In this document: piece by piece, positions 9,101 through 16,395 of the stretch
How positions within the stretch are numbered: position 1 is the first letter of the stretch
How the letters are laid out: every line of letters begins with the position of its first letter
Source: Eubacterium sp.
GTDB lineage: Bacteria; Bacillota; Clostridia; Lachnospirales; Lachnospiraceae
Assembly: GCA_017480495.1 (NCBI GenBank)
Contig: JAFVAQ010000036.1
Span: 62,001-126,000, forward strand
DNA: 64,000 nucleotides
Direction: 5' to 3'
Notes under the pieces: generated by a model
Database searches by the model: none
Told to the model about the DNA's origin: nothing
What the model saw: only the letters and a program-made list of their open reading frames with translations
Position numbers and translations under genes: made by a program

Positions 9101-11678
9101 TCTTATTAACCTCTCCATAATCCTGGTTGGTTGATATATAGAATACCTCCGTCATATTAGACCTGAAACCATCACTGGTTATCTGCTGATTTGCCAGTAC
9201 ATATCCGCTTCGACCATTTTCAAATACCAGCTGGAAGTAGAAGTGGTTCTTAGAACCCGCATTTCCATTACCTGAGTCATGTGCATCGTCCGGTGCAACT
9301 TCAACTGCTATCTCATAAGTCTTACGCTTCTTGAAGAATCCCCAGTTAACCTGTGTCTGTTCATGGGTCATGGAGTACATAACCTTGCTATAGTCTATCT
9401 TTCTGACATCCAATGTCTTCTCAGAATTAAATGAAATAGTATATGTATCATTTCCAAAGAATAATTGATTCTCAAACTTAGAATACTCAATATTCTCCAG
9501 CTCTCTATATGTAGGATTGCCCTCCTTATCCAGAACTGGCTTACCATCTTCGTCTAATATCTTCTCTTTAACTTTCTTACCGTTAGCTCCTACTTCATTT
9601 CCATTCTCATCATAAACGAGAGGAATGGATGTTCTCAGATTGAAGAGCTCTGCAGCAACAGCATCTCTCTGAAGGAAGAAATTAGATCTAACCCCAGCCT
9701 GCTCATATGGAGTATTATAGGCTCTTCGAGATTTATAACTCTCTAGATAAGAGATAACCAGGTTATCCATTATCCATTCATCTTCACCATCTACGGTAAT
9801 CTCGACTCCTGTGAAGTCTCTTACATCTTCAATGGTTGCTACGAAGCTAATCTTACCTCCCGCTACTAGTCCAGATTCCAATACGAAATCCTTATCATTA
9901 GCAGTAGGCCACTTACCCATATACTTGGATGCTTCTTCCTTGACATGGTATACAGGTGTTTTCTCATCATAATCAGGATCCTCCATAGTTGAATAGTGAA
10001 TCTTGATACCTATATCACTTTCTGTAGCTCCAGTCTGCGAATCATTTGTATACAATGTAATTAGATACTTATCTCCACCAGCAGGGCCTGCCACAACTGA
10101 ATTACCCTTCGTATAAGGCTTCAATGACAGCTTATCAGTACTGTTAGGATAAATCTTACGTCCATCATCACCAGCTATTGTATAGTAATAGATAGGATCT
10201 GAATTCTCGAATGTGTATTGAACAGTGGCTCCAGCTACCTGCTGATTATTAATATCAGTACCACCCTGTATATATGGCATGCAACCACCCTTGTAGAGTG
10301 ATATACCAGACAAACTTATATCATCTGTCGCGCCTGTTGTTGAAACACTGCTGCCTCTCTTGCCTCCTGATGAAGAAAGTGTTACTCCCTTATTAGAGAT
10401 CTCCTTACGTGCATTATTTCCTGTATAAATAACGGTTTCGCCAATTACAGAAGCAAATTCAGGTAGAAGCCCCTGAAATGCTATCGTGTCTCCACGCTGT
10501 GCGAAGCCCATAATCTTGTCATTAGGATTAGTGTTCTTAAGAGTAGCATAGCTATTAAGTATCACTGGAAGCAGGACCTTCCTGGTCCAGCCATGTGTAT
10601 CCTGATACTGAAGCTCTACTGCTAGATCCTCAACTATTCCATCATAGGAACTAACTGTCTTGGCATCTGAATTCACAAATGCTTCGATACCACCCTCAAA
10701 TCTATCGGTAAAATCTAATCTTAAGGAATAAACCGAATCGTTGATTGCAAAATCCCTCTTCTGGGTATTAGCAGGATAATTAGTGATAGATGCCTTAAGA
10801 TAATTACCACCTACACTGTACATCTTATCCGAACCTGATGTATTAAAAGTAAGCTGCTCACCCTTATTCTTCTTATTCATCTCAGCTACCATGTAACCCT
10901 TGAAGTCGAAGAACTTACCACCAGATACCAGTCCATATTCCTCGTAGCCTCTATATTCATCAACCTTATAGAGTGCCATACCCTGTGGAGTCCACTGCCC
11001 TCTCTCAAGATATACATCAATCTTCTGGACAGAAGCAATCACATCACTAGCCTCAAAAACAAATGATTGAACTGTAAATGGATCAAGTGGCTTCTCAGCA
11101 GCCGGATTATCCTTATAACCAACTGATGTTGCAAGCTGCTTAGTTCCATTGTTATATATGCTCTGATTTTTTGAGTAATATAGAAGAAGTCTCTCGGTTT
11201 TGTCGGCTCCATCAACATTTGGGAATATATATTCCTGCTTGGATACGCCATCCTTATTTTTGTACTTAATACAATAATAGAGAACTGTCTCGCCACCACT
11301 AGCACCAGTTGCAAGTGTCAGACAATAGGTTTTATCTGTTCCCTTGTAGCTACTCTTAACTGCCCATTTCTCGAGTCCCTTATTCTGAGAAAAAGCAGGC
11401 ACTGTGGTATCTGCAGTTACAGAATATCTATCCTCATCCAAATCCTCTTCTATCGCAGCATCACCTGGAGTAGTTGTACTATAACTTGAAGAATATGATG
11501 AAGCATTCCCTAAATTAAATGACGGCAGCGAGTCTGATGATGAAGCAGAATATGCAGCACTAGTACCAGCCATATCAGCTTCCTTAGCACTTACAGGTAC
11601 AGTAGGCACTAGAGATACAAATATGGATGTCGCCATCACTCCTGCTATAAATTTTGTAAATAATTCCTTCAATCTCAT
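6120..11678 (-). CDS. Giant secreted repeat-containing protein of the secretion locus
   Basis: This 1852-residue protein has a clear signal peptide (basic MRLKELFTK, hydrophobic core, cleavage after VSA at residue 31) followed by a Ser/Thr-rich region. The body is rich in Tyr, Thr, Gly and Asp and looks beta-stranded. Two C-terminal repeats of about 117 residues share VTCSASMTDVG, GKSNDVI, GSTAGF and TTPVNDSG. There is no LPXTG motif and no C-terminal membrane helix, so it is probably released or held non-covalently. ATG follows AGAGGTGA by eight bases. It is the first gene after promoter b (11737-11772) and is followed by three regulatory or unknown genes. I do not recognise a family; an adhesin or surface component of the apparatus is a fair guess. 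Confidence 0.85.
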   Translation of the reverse strand: MRLKELFTKFIAGVMATSIFVSLVPTVPVSAKEADMAGTSAAYSASSSDSLPSFNLGNASSYSSSYSTTTPGDAAIEEDLDEDRYSVTADTTVPAFSQNKGLEKWAVKSSYKGTDKTYCLTLATGASGGETVLYYCIKYKNKDGVSKQEYIFPNVDGADKTERLLLYYSKNQSIYNNGTKQLATSVGYKDNPAAEKPLDPFTVQSFVFEASDVIASVQKIDVYLERGQWTPQGMALYKVDEYRGYEEYGLVSGGKFFDFKGYMVAEMNKKNKGEQLTFNTSGSDKMYSVGGNYLKASITNYPANTQKRDFAINDSVYSLRLDFTDRFEGGIEAFVNSDAKTVSSYDGIVEDLAVELQYQDTHGWTRKVLLPVILNSYATLKNTNPNDKIMGFAQRGDTIAFQGLLPEFASVIGETVIYTGNNARKEISNKGVTLSSSGGKRGSSVSTTGATDDISLSGISLYKGGCMPYIQGGTDINNQQVAGATVQYTFENSDPIYYYTIAGDDGRKIYPNSTDKLSLKPYTKGNSVVAGPAGGDKYLITLYTNDSQTGATESDIGIKIHYSTMEDPDYDEKTPVYHVKEEASKYMGKWPTANDKDFVLESGLVAGGKISFVATIEDVRDFTGVEITVDGEDEWIMDNLVISYLESYKSRRAYNTPYEQAGVRSNFFLQRDAVAAELFNLRTSIPLVYDENGNEVGANGKKVKEKILDEDGKPVLDKEGNPTYRELENIEYSKFENQLFFGNDTYTISFNSEKTLDVRKIDYSKVMYSMTHEQTQVNWGFFKKRKTYEIAVEVAPDDAHDSGNGNAGSKNHFYFQLVFENGRSGYVLANQQITSDGFRSNMTEVFYISTNQDYGEVNKIRIIPEDVASDADPYDKLNIKSITVSESTNGGSYLSYVFNDIGWIEIDYHDEGETSSLRSRQARTQEEIAKEFERSYKESRVKILCEIPYLPWDGDFGYFTGNIKAKIYYTRASDGIVKDIECDVAQLMAQYQGISATTVEGATNPDDEVVSADGSGYRTNPKYMMRPYHTDRFILPAIADLGSINSIEFTVMNVTDKACRWDMGKISLSQVIEDGAIQKNANDELYRNMTVKKLCTQDGDKTVGTDLPVGMATPIEPITFTNKIEWKSETWATPVSRLPENNDDKVNVYIYPTLGSKNDTGAQVDLLRFKYFIPYSQYMTQSQNNLAGITDGLGRNVYYYKGLPTNNMVLPSELVARCVNSNVVFDKAIVQHMRGNTVVGTYPYYFGEQSGVRGASADYAVDESLIDITEERLAVLFGPGTPEQALVQEARDVAVSFTYTSTIDDGKQEYQSPYVYLTDQGYQEISEGLFAELKFEVPYVKEITGYTIAGYGELKGNIDAAAAEVYSVKAEDRELDTSTGAKKTLKRTKRSYTAFAETYALSDRLTPHKATSHELNGEGAVAPVSVTFTTSDAMKNAESGTDSAVSMVFTYRTDSDGIKTKKFVDITRYIQPELNKQAGETTINDELTTDEQEEAIDKRQFFTGYDQTVKVFLPELNKKLQILSVKILPYNAIEDAADESTPEAEETKVEEVDVTELSDDQVKDTNSLSAQVLASLNASWSISKLYMEVGFDRDAHFERNIDQTFKGIENGGIIRLVDLNVTCSASMTDVGALTFEDSEAIVVGKSNDVITGVMAVMGSTAGFKVRAYEMVGSAPVEVTNDTVAYDTAKSGFSFTTPVNDSGELKIYKIEIIPTEGEDLKYTINLTVKSDEKKAPLDVTCSASMTDVGPITFTDKVATVNGKSNDVISGVMAVTGSTAGFSVRAYALVGSESTEVTNETVTSDTANGSFNFTTPVNDSGSPKLYRIEIIPTEAEDMKYTINLTVDSSTDEGE
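6123..6821 (-). repeat. Two tandem 117-codon repeats at the 3' end of the giant gene
   Basis: Unit 1 spans 6471-6821 and unit 2 spans 6123-6470, a period of 351 bases. The encoded units share VTCSASMTDVG, GKSNDVI, GSTAGF, TTPVNDSG, IEIIPTE and KYTINLTV. Differences are spread through both units, so the duplication is old rather than a recent expansion. Confidence 0.85.
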
Positions 11679-11736
11679 AACGAGTCACCTCTTCTGATAT
11701 ATGTCACAATATATTTATTTGTCCATCTTACCAAGC

Positions 11737-11772
11737 AGTATAGCAGTAGGTGGATAACAAAAGAGCAACAAA
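11737..11772 (-). promoter_or_regulatory. SARP-type promoter b upstream of the giant secreted protein
   Basis: On the minus strand TTTGTT (11767-11772), five bases, TTTGTT (11756-11761), 13 bases, then TATACT (11737-11742). The repeat pair and 13-bp distance are identical to promoters a, c and d. It lies between the STAS gene and the giant gene with about 50 bases of leader, so the giant-protein unit can be expressed separately from the T4SS unit. No strong terminator separates it from the STAS gene. Confidence 0.78.
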
Positions 11773-11788
11773 CAATAAAAACTGTAGA

Positions 11789-12091
11789 TTAGTTTCTGAT
11801 ATTTAATAATCCGGCCAGTCCGGTCATCTCGAAGACTTCCATTACGTTGTCATTAACATTCGTAAGGGTTAGCTTGCCACCTTTCTGATGAAGCTTAACA
11901 TATAGGTTTCTAATACTTCTAAGACCCGCACTGGATACATATTCCAGTTCCTTCATGTTAAGAATAATATTGGTAAATCTGTCTGCCATTTGTGAGAATA
12001 GAGCATCCGCATCTCTGGCTGTTCTGGTATCCAGATCGCCAGACATAAGGAGTTCTCCAGTTTCTCCTCTAGCTACTAATTTGACATCCAT
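11789..12091 (-). CDS. STAS-domain anti-anti-sigma factor in the T4SS operon
   Basis: This 100-residue protein has the STAS fold pattern of SpoIIAA/RsbV, including the phosphorylation motif SSAGLRS at residues 53-59 after LEYV. In the family, the unphosphorylated form binds the RsbW-type kinase and frees its partner. GGGAGG sits ten bases before ATG. The gene starts 21 bases after the VirB4 stop, so it is the last gene of the secretion operon, whereas its likely kinase and phosphatase are in the next unit (3052-5157). This split links assembly of the apparatus to the signalling switch. The paralogue at 42912-43211 has the same motif. Confidence 0.88.
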   Translation of the reverse strand: MDVKLVARGETGELLMSGDLDTRTARDADALFSQMADRFTNIILNMKELEYVSSAGLRSIRNLYVKLHQKGGKLTLTNVNDNVMEVFEMTGLAGLLNIRN

Positions 12092-12112
12092 GTATAGAAT
12101 CCTCCCGTGTGG

Positions 12113-15100
12113 TTACCTCTTCTTACGCTGTTCCTTGATGTATTCAGCTAGCTCCTCAAGTGTTACTTCGATTACATCTGAACCCATCTCGTTCATCTTC
12201 TCATCGAGGTCCATAGCAGCGTATTCATCAGCCGCCTCTGCTAGAAGCTCTGCGAACAGGAATGGTGCAGGCTCGTATTCCTCGCCCTCTTCCTCTCCGA
12301 ATAAATCGTCGTCATCATCGAAGCTGAAGTCCATATCATCGTCTTCATAATCATCGTCTTCATCAAAATCGTCCAGACGAATACTACCAAGACCCGAGGC
12401 TTCCTCTTCTTCATCTTCGTCATCAGAGAAGCTTAGGTCATCCTCGAGATCCGAAGATGTATCACCGAAGTCGAAGCTCTCTTCCTTCTCATCTTCATCA
12501 CCGAAGAGTAGATCATCCTCGAGATCCGAAGATGTATCACCGAAGTCGAAGCTCTCCTCCTCCTGCTTCTCCTCTTCTCTATTATCGAAAATACGTGTGA
12601 CTAGAGGTTCCTCAGTAGTAGCAGCTCTAAGTGTCTCTTCGGTGGTACGTAGTCCAGCCCCGATAGAGATCCACTTAAGCTTATCTATGATTTCCTTCTC
12701 CATTTCTTCACGCATAGATGCTTTGAACTGTTCTAGCTTCTCATCCAGCTCTTCCTGCGAGAATACCTTGCCACCTGTATTATAGGCATTGTAATTATTA
12801 TATGCTGCATCTGGTGGAGCAACCGACTCTCTTCCAAATGCCATATCATATTCCTTACGATTTACAACCTCTTCGGCAGCTATCAGCTTATCAACAGCAC
12901 TCTGTCTATGAACAGGTTCTGCAGGCTCAGTGTCATCCTCAGTGATTTCACTTAGAGTGATACCACCAAATGTCATAGTTGCTGGCTCCTCTTCTGGAGT
13001 ATCATCCAACAGAGCGTCGCCATATTCTTCATATTTATTAGTCTTCTCTTCGGAAGCTCTACTTCTAATAAGCTCTTCCATCTCATCATCTGAGTAACCG
13101 CTTGTCAGCTTATCAGCCTCATCCTCAGTGATTTCTGTAAATGTGAAGGTACTCTTCCTCTCTTCACGGACAGATGCCTGTTCCTCGTCCTTCTTACGAG
13201 CTGTGAAGTTCTTGTCATGTTCATCACGGCTGGAAGCAACGAAATCCTCCCATACACCCATACCTTCGTAACCAGAGAAGTAATTGCTCTGGAAATCACT
13301 CTGCTCGAACATATCTACAAAGGAATCCGGAACCTCAATAGCAAATGAGGATCTGGAGGTAGGACTCATAATTGTGAATGCCTCGCCTCGCTTAGCACCC
13401 AGAATATCCTCCTGCTCACGCTCATTGATTCCACCAGCCTTCTCATACAGCTTACAGAGATCTGACATATCATTTGGAGCCAGACCAAATACGAAGCTGT
13501 ACTGGCAGGCATTGATAATAGCTGTAGACTTACGGGCTATCTCTTCACTACCTACGAAGTCCTTGATATTCTGAGTAATAACGATTTGCATACCGTTATA
13601 CTTACGGATACGCTTAGCCAGCTGGAACATGAAATCCAGAGCAACTGGGAACTTCGTATCAATAAATACGTGTGCCTCATCGATTACTACTACTATCTTA
13701 CGGTTAAGACCATACTTGAGATTGTAATCTCTATTCTTGATTATCTCATTATCGATATACTTCAGAACCAGGAGCATCTGAGCATTCGCGATGGTTGTAT
13801 TTCTATTAGCCAGCATAGACTGGAAGTTAAATACTGAGAAGTTTTCATCTGTTGTAATAGTAGATGGACCATTCCAGATATTTGCATTACGTCCGCCTGT
13901 AGAGAACTTAGCAATATAGTTAACCAGAGATCTGAGAAGCTGTCTCAGGTACTCATTATTTGTTCTCTCGAATTCAGCCAGTACGATGTCATAGAGGTCA
14001 TCAAATATAGGATAATCCTGAGCCTTGAAGTCAGATAAATCTGTCTCTGCAGTTATACCGAAGTTCAGGTATAATCTCTCAACCAGTGAGTTAAGGTACT
14101 CAAGAGCATCCCTATCTATATCAGGCAGAATCTGCTTGAAAAATTCCTCCAGGAACTGCAGATGTGTTGCGAAGCTTCCACCTGGGCCGCCACCCTCTTC
14201 ACCTGCCTCATCATCATCAAGTGCTGTAATTATATGGAACGGATTAAGTCTTCCATATACTGCATTTCCTACGTTTATAACCTTACCATGCAGAGTATGT
14301 GCAAGCTGTGTATACTCGTTCTCTGGATCGAGAATGAATATCTTGGCATCCTCTGAAGCAAGATTTGTAAGGAGTGACTTGGTAGCAAAGGATTTACCTG
14401 AACCAGACTTACCTATGATTACCATATTGGAATTAACTCTCTCTTCATTTCTCTTGAAGAAGTCGATAAATACTGGTACTCCATCAGCAGAACCAAGCTT
14501 GATACCACCCTCATCAGACATATGAGCGAATACCCATGGGAACATAGCCGCAATAGTATTAGTAGGAATACCGCGGGATTCCTTGATCATAGGGTCATAT
14601 GCAGAAACCTGAGAGCCTATAAAGCCCTGAAGCTGTAGGAAATCCATTCCTGAGAGTGTCATACCAGCCTCACCCCAGCTTCTTCTCAGAGTCTTCTTGA
14701 TATCAGAAACTGCCGGACGAAGTGTATTGAATCCCTCCTTAAGAATCGGATCCTTGATAGTAGCTAGGGCATCAAATGCAGTAATATATATACTTACTGA
14801 CATAAGTGCTTCATTATCACGTTGAAGTGTTACCAGCAGTGCTGAAAGTGTCTCGATATGCTCCTGTAATTCGAGGAGCTTAGAATCTATGCTTGTAGCC
14901 ATATACTGACCACGCAGTTCTGAAAGCGAACGGTCGATTGCACGAATTGACTTCTCCCTATCCATAGGAGTCATCTTAACTGTAACCTTGGTTCCAGGGA
15001 AGGACATAACTCCTGCAAGCCATGAATCCCCAACAGTTGATGGATAATCAACAACTCTAAGAGTATGGGTTATCATCTTGTTAATCTCAACTCTTCTCAT

Positions 15101-16264
15101 AGAGAACTTGAGACTCTCAGGCATAGCCCACTCAGCCCACTTCTCGCGGTCAATCTTATCTATTTCCTTCTCATCGAAGTCGATATCATTATTATATTTC
15201 AGGAACAGAGCCAGTCCTCTATCATCCAGTCTTCTGGCTGTAAGCTCGGCACTCTCCAGGTCTGTAAGTGCCTGCCTAATTAGGATATCAAGTCTACCCC
15301 TATCCTTCTCGAATAGAACCAGATAATAGAATGGTTCTATAACCTTATCTTCATTACATAGAGACAGAACATCATTAATTCTGTCGTACTGAATCTCAAC
15401 TCTGGCCTGCAGCTCATCCTCACTCAGAAGACCACTTTCGTATGATTTCCTAAGAGCATCCAGCTTGTCATACTCAGCATCCAGGTAAGCATCATATATA
15501 ACAGGTCTCTCCAGCTTGACTATATTGGCACCATAATCTCCAGATAATCCTCTAAGGATTTTACCTACGCAATTTTCAATAGAATTATTTCTACGATATT
15601 CTGAGAAGAATCTGAACTCTATTGGATCTATCTCAATAGCGGCTCCATAGTACTCACCGTTATATTCGATGAATCCTCCATTAATTCCCGTAAACGGCAT
15701 AAAATCGCTCACTTCTTCGAAGTGCGCGTCTGCTTCCTTGTTCATCTCTTTTTCTTTTTTACGCTGAGCCGACCTCTCAGCTCTCGCCTGCCATACAGCA
15801 TTCTTCTCTTCCTCTGTGGCAGTCTTGCTCTTCAGAATCTTATCCTCTTCCTTGATAAGAAGCTTAAGGGCTTTCTTCTTCTCCTGATCCTCTAGTCTGT
15901 GTTCTTCCTGTTTTCCCTCATCTGCTCCATCTTCTTCGAAGAAGGCATCTATTGTTTCCTGTCTGGTACCTGTATTATTTAGTACCAGTGCTTCATCCGA
16001 ATAAACTCTCTGGAATCTATGAGGATAAGCCTTATATCTCATCATATTCCATAGGAATATATATAGGGGATCACTATCAAGTCTTACTAATAGTGCTGCA
16101 AAAATCAGCGCAACAACAGCGGCAATAGCCCATCTGGCAGGCAGTGAGGATATGGCACATATTGTTACTAGTACCATACCCACAAAACCAACTATCATAT
16201 CTACCAGTGTTATTCCCTTGAATATCTCGATTTTTACTTTAGTTTTACCTGGAATTAATCTCAT
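12113..16264 (-). CDS. VirB4-type T4SS ATPase with N-terminal PrgI/VirB3-like membrane segment
   Basis: The 1383-residue protein powers assembly or transport in type IV secretion. Residues 1-90 carry two hydrophobic helices (about 20-37 and 45-60) and resemble PrgI, the Gram-positive VirB3 counterpart, so it looks like a PrgI-VirB4 fusion. The ATPase domain has Walker A GKSGSGKS (618-625), Walker B IVVVIDEAH (857-865) and a TQN motif (897-899). Residues 1000-1383 form an unusual acidic, largely disordered extension with a duplicated 25-residue unit (ESFDFGDTSSDLEDDL), not part of typical VirB4 proteins of 650-850 residues. The ribosome binding site before ATG is weak (AGGA about 14 bases away). 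It lies between the channel gene and the STAS gene in one unit. Confidence 0.93.
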   Translation of the reverse strand: MRLIPGKTKVKIEIFKGITLVDMIVGFVGMVLVTICAISSLPARWAIAAVVALIFAALLVRLDSDPLYIFLWNMMRYKAYPHRFQRVYSDEALVLNNTGTRQETIDAFFEEDGADEGKQEEHRLEDQEKKKALKLLIKEEDKILKSKTATEEEKNAVWQARAERSAQRKKEKEMNKEADAHFEEVSDFMPFTGINGGFIEYNGEYYGAAIEIDPIEFRFFSEYRRNNSIENCVGKILRGLSGDYGANIVKLERPVIYDAYLDAEYDKLDALRKSYESGLLSEDELQARVEIQYDRINDVLSLCNEDKVIEPFYYLVLFEKDRGRLDILIRQALTDLESAELTARRLDDRGLALFLKYNNDIDFDEKEIDKIDREKWAEWAMPESLKFSMRRVEINKMITHTLRVVDYPSTVGDSWLAGVMSFPGTKVTVKMTPMDREKSIRAIDRSLSELRGQYMATSIDSKLLELQEHIETLSALLVTLQRDNEALMSVSIYITAFDALATIKDPILKEGFNTLRPAVSDIKKTLRRSWGEAGMTLSGMDFLQLQGFIGSQVSAYDPMIKESRGIPTNTIAAMFPWVFAHMSDEGGIKLGSADGVPVFIDFFKRNEERVNSNMVIIGKSGSGKSFATKSLLTNLASEDAKIFILDPENEYTQLAHTLHGKVINVGNAVYGRLNPFHIITALDDDEAGEEGGGPGGSFATHLQFLEEFFKQILPDIDRDALEYLNSLVERLYLNFGITAETDLSDFKAQDYPIFDDLYDIVLAEFERTNNEYLRQLLRSLVNYIAKFSTGGRNANIWNGPSTITTDENFSVFNFQSMLANRNTTIANAQMLLVLKYIDNEIIKNRDYNLKYGLNRKIVVVIDEAHVFIDTKFPVALDFMFQLAKRIRKYNGMQIVITQNIKDFVGSEEIARKSTAIINACQYSFVFGLAPNDMSDLCKLYEKAGGINEREQEDILGAKRGEAFTIMSPTSRSSFAIEVPDSFVDMFEQSDFQSNYFSGYEGMGVWEDFVASSRDEHDKNFTARKKDEEQASVREERKSTFTFTEITEDEADKLTSGYSDDEMEELIRSRASEEKTNKYEEYGDALLDDTPEEEPATMTFGGITLSEITEDDTEPAEPVHRQSAVDKLIAAEEVVNRKEYDMAFGRESVAPPDAAYNNYNAYNTGGKVFSQEELDEKLEQFKASMREEMEKEIIDKLKWISIGAGLRTTEETLRAATTEEPLVTRIFDNREEEKQEEESFDFGDTSSDLEDDLLFGDEDEKEESFDFGDTSSDLEDDLSFSDDEDEEEEASGLGSIRLDDFDEDDDYEDDDMDFSFDDDDDLFGEEEGEEYEPAPFLFAELLAEAADEYAAMDLDEKMNEMGSDVIEVTLEELAEYIKEQRKKR
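12438..12556 (-). repeat. Tandem 75-bp duplication in the VirB4 acidic tail
   Basis: About 44 identical bases at 12438-12481 recur at 12513-12556, a period of 75 bases (25 codons), encoding two copies of ESFDFGDTSSDLEDDL. The near identity implies a recent or homogenised duplication, and copy number may vary between strains. Confidence 0.85.
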
Positions 16265-16295
16265 ATTTTACTATATCATCCTAAATAAAATATTT

Positions 16296-16395
16296 TTATG
16301 AACCCTGACCTGGCCTTGGCGGCTCTGCATTTGGCCTTGGTGGCTCCGCATTTGGCTTTGGTGGTTCGCCACCTATATCATTAGCTACTGGGGGG
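16296..16395 (-). other. Out-of-frame proline-rich tail of the channel gene after a C6 run
   Basis: The channel frame ends at TAA 16381-16383, just after a run of six C (minus strand, 16390-16395). Removing one C moves the reading into an open frame ending at TAA 16296-16298. That frame encodes PPVANDIGG and then repeats of EPPRPNA, ending PGQGS, a composition matching the PPPARENPP just before the run. This suggests the natural product carries the tail. The frame change may be a sequencing error, phase variation or ribosomal frameshifting. Confidence 0.6.

Noticed and set aside
11955-12350. Long open frame on the plus strand opposite the STAS and VirB4 genes
   Set aside because: It lies antisense to two well-supported genes, is Ser-rich as expected from reverse reading of acidic codons, and has no ribosome binding site or family resemblance.
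13586-13837. Plus-strand open frames within the VirB4 coding region
   Set aside because: They are shadows of the VirB4 ATPase core, whose Walker motifs read clearly on the minus strand.
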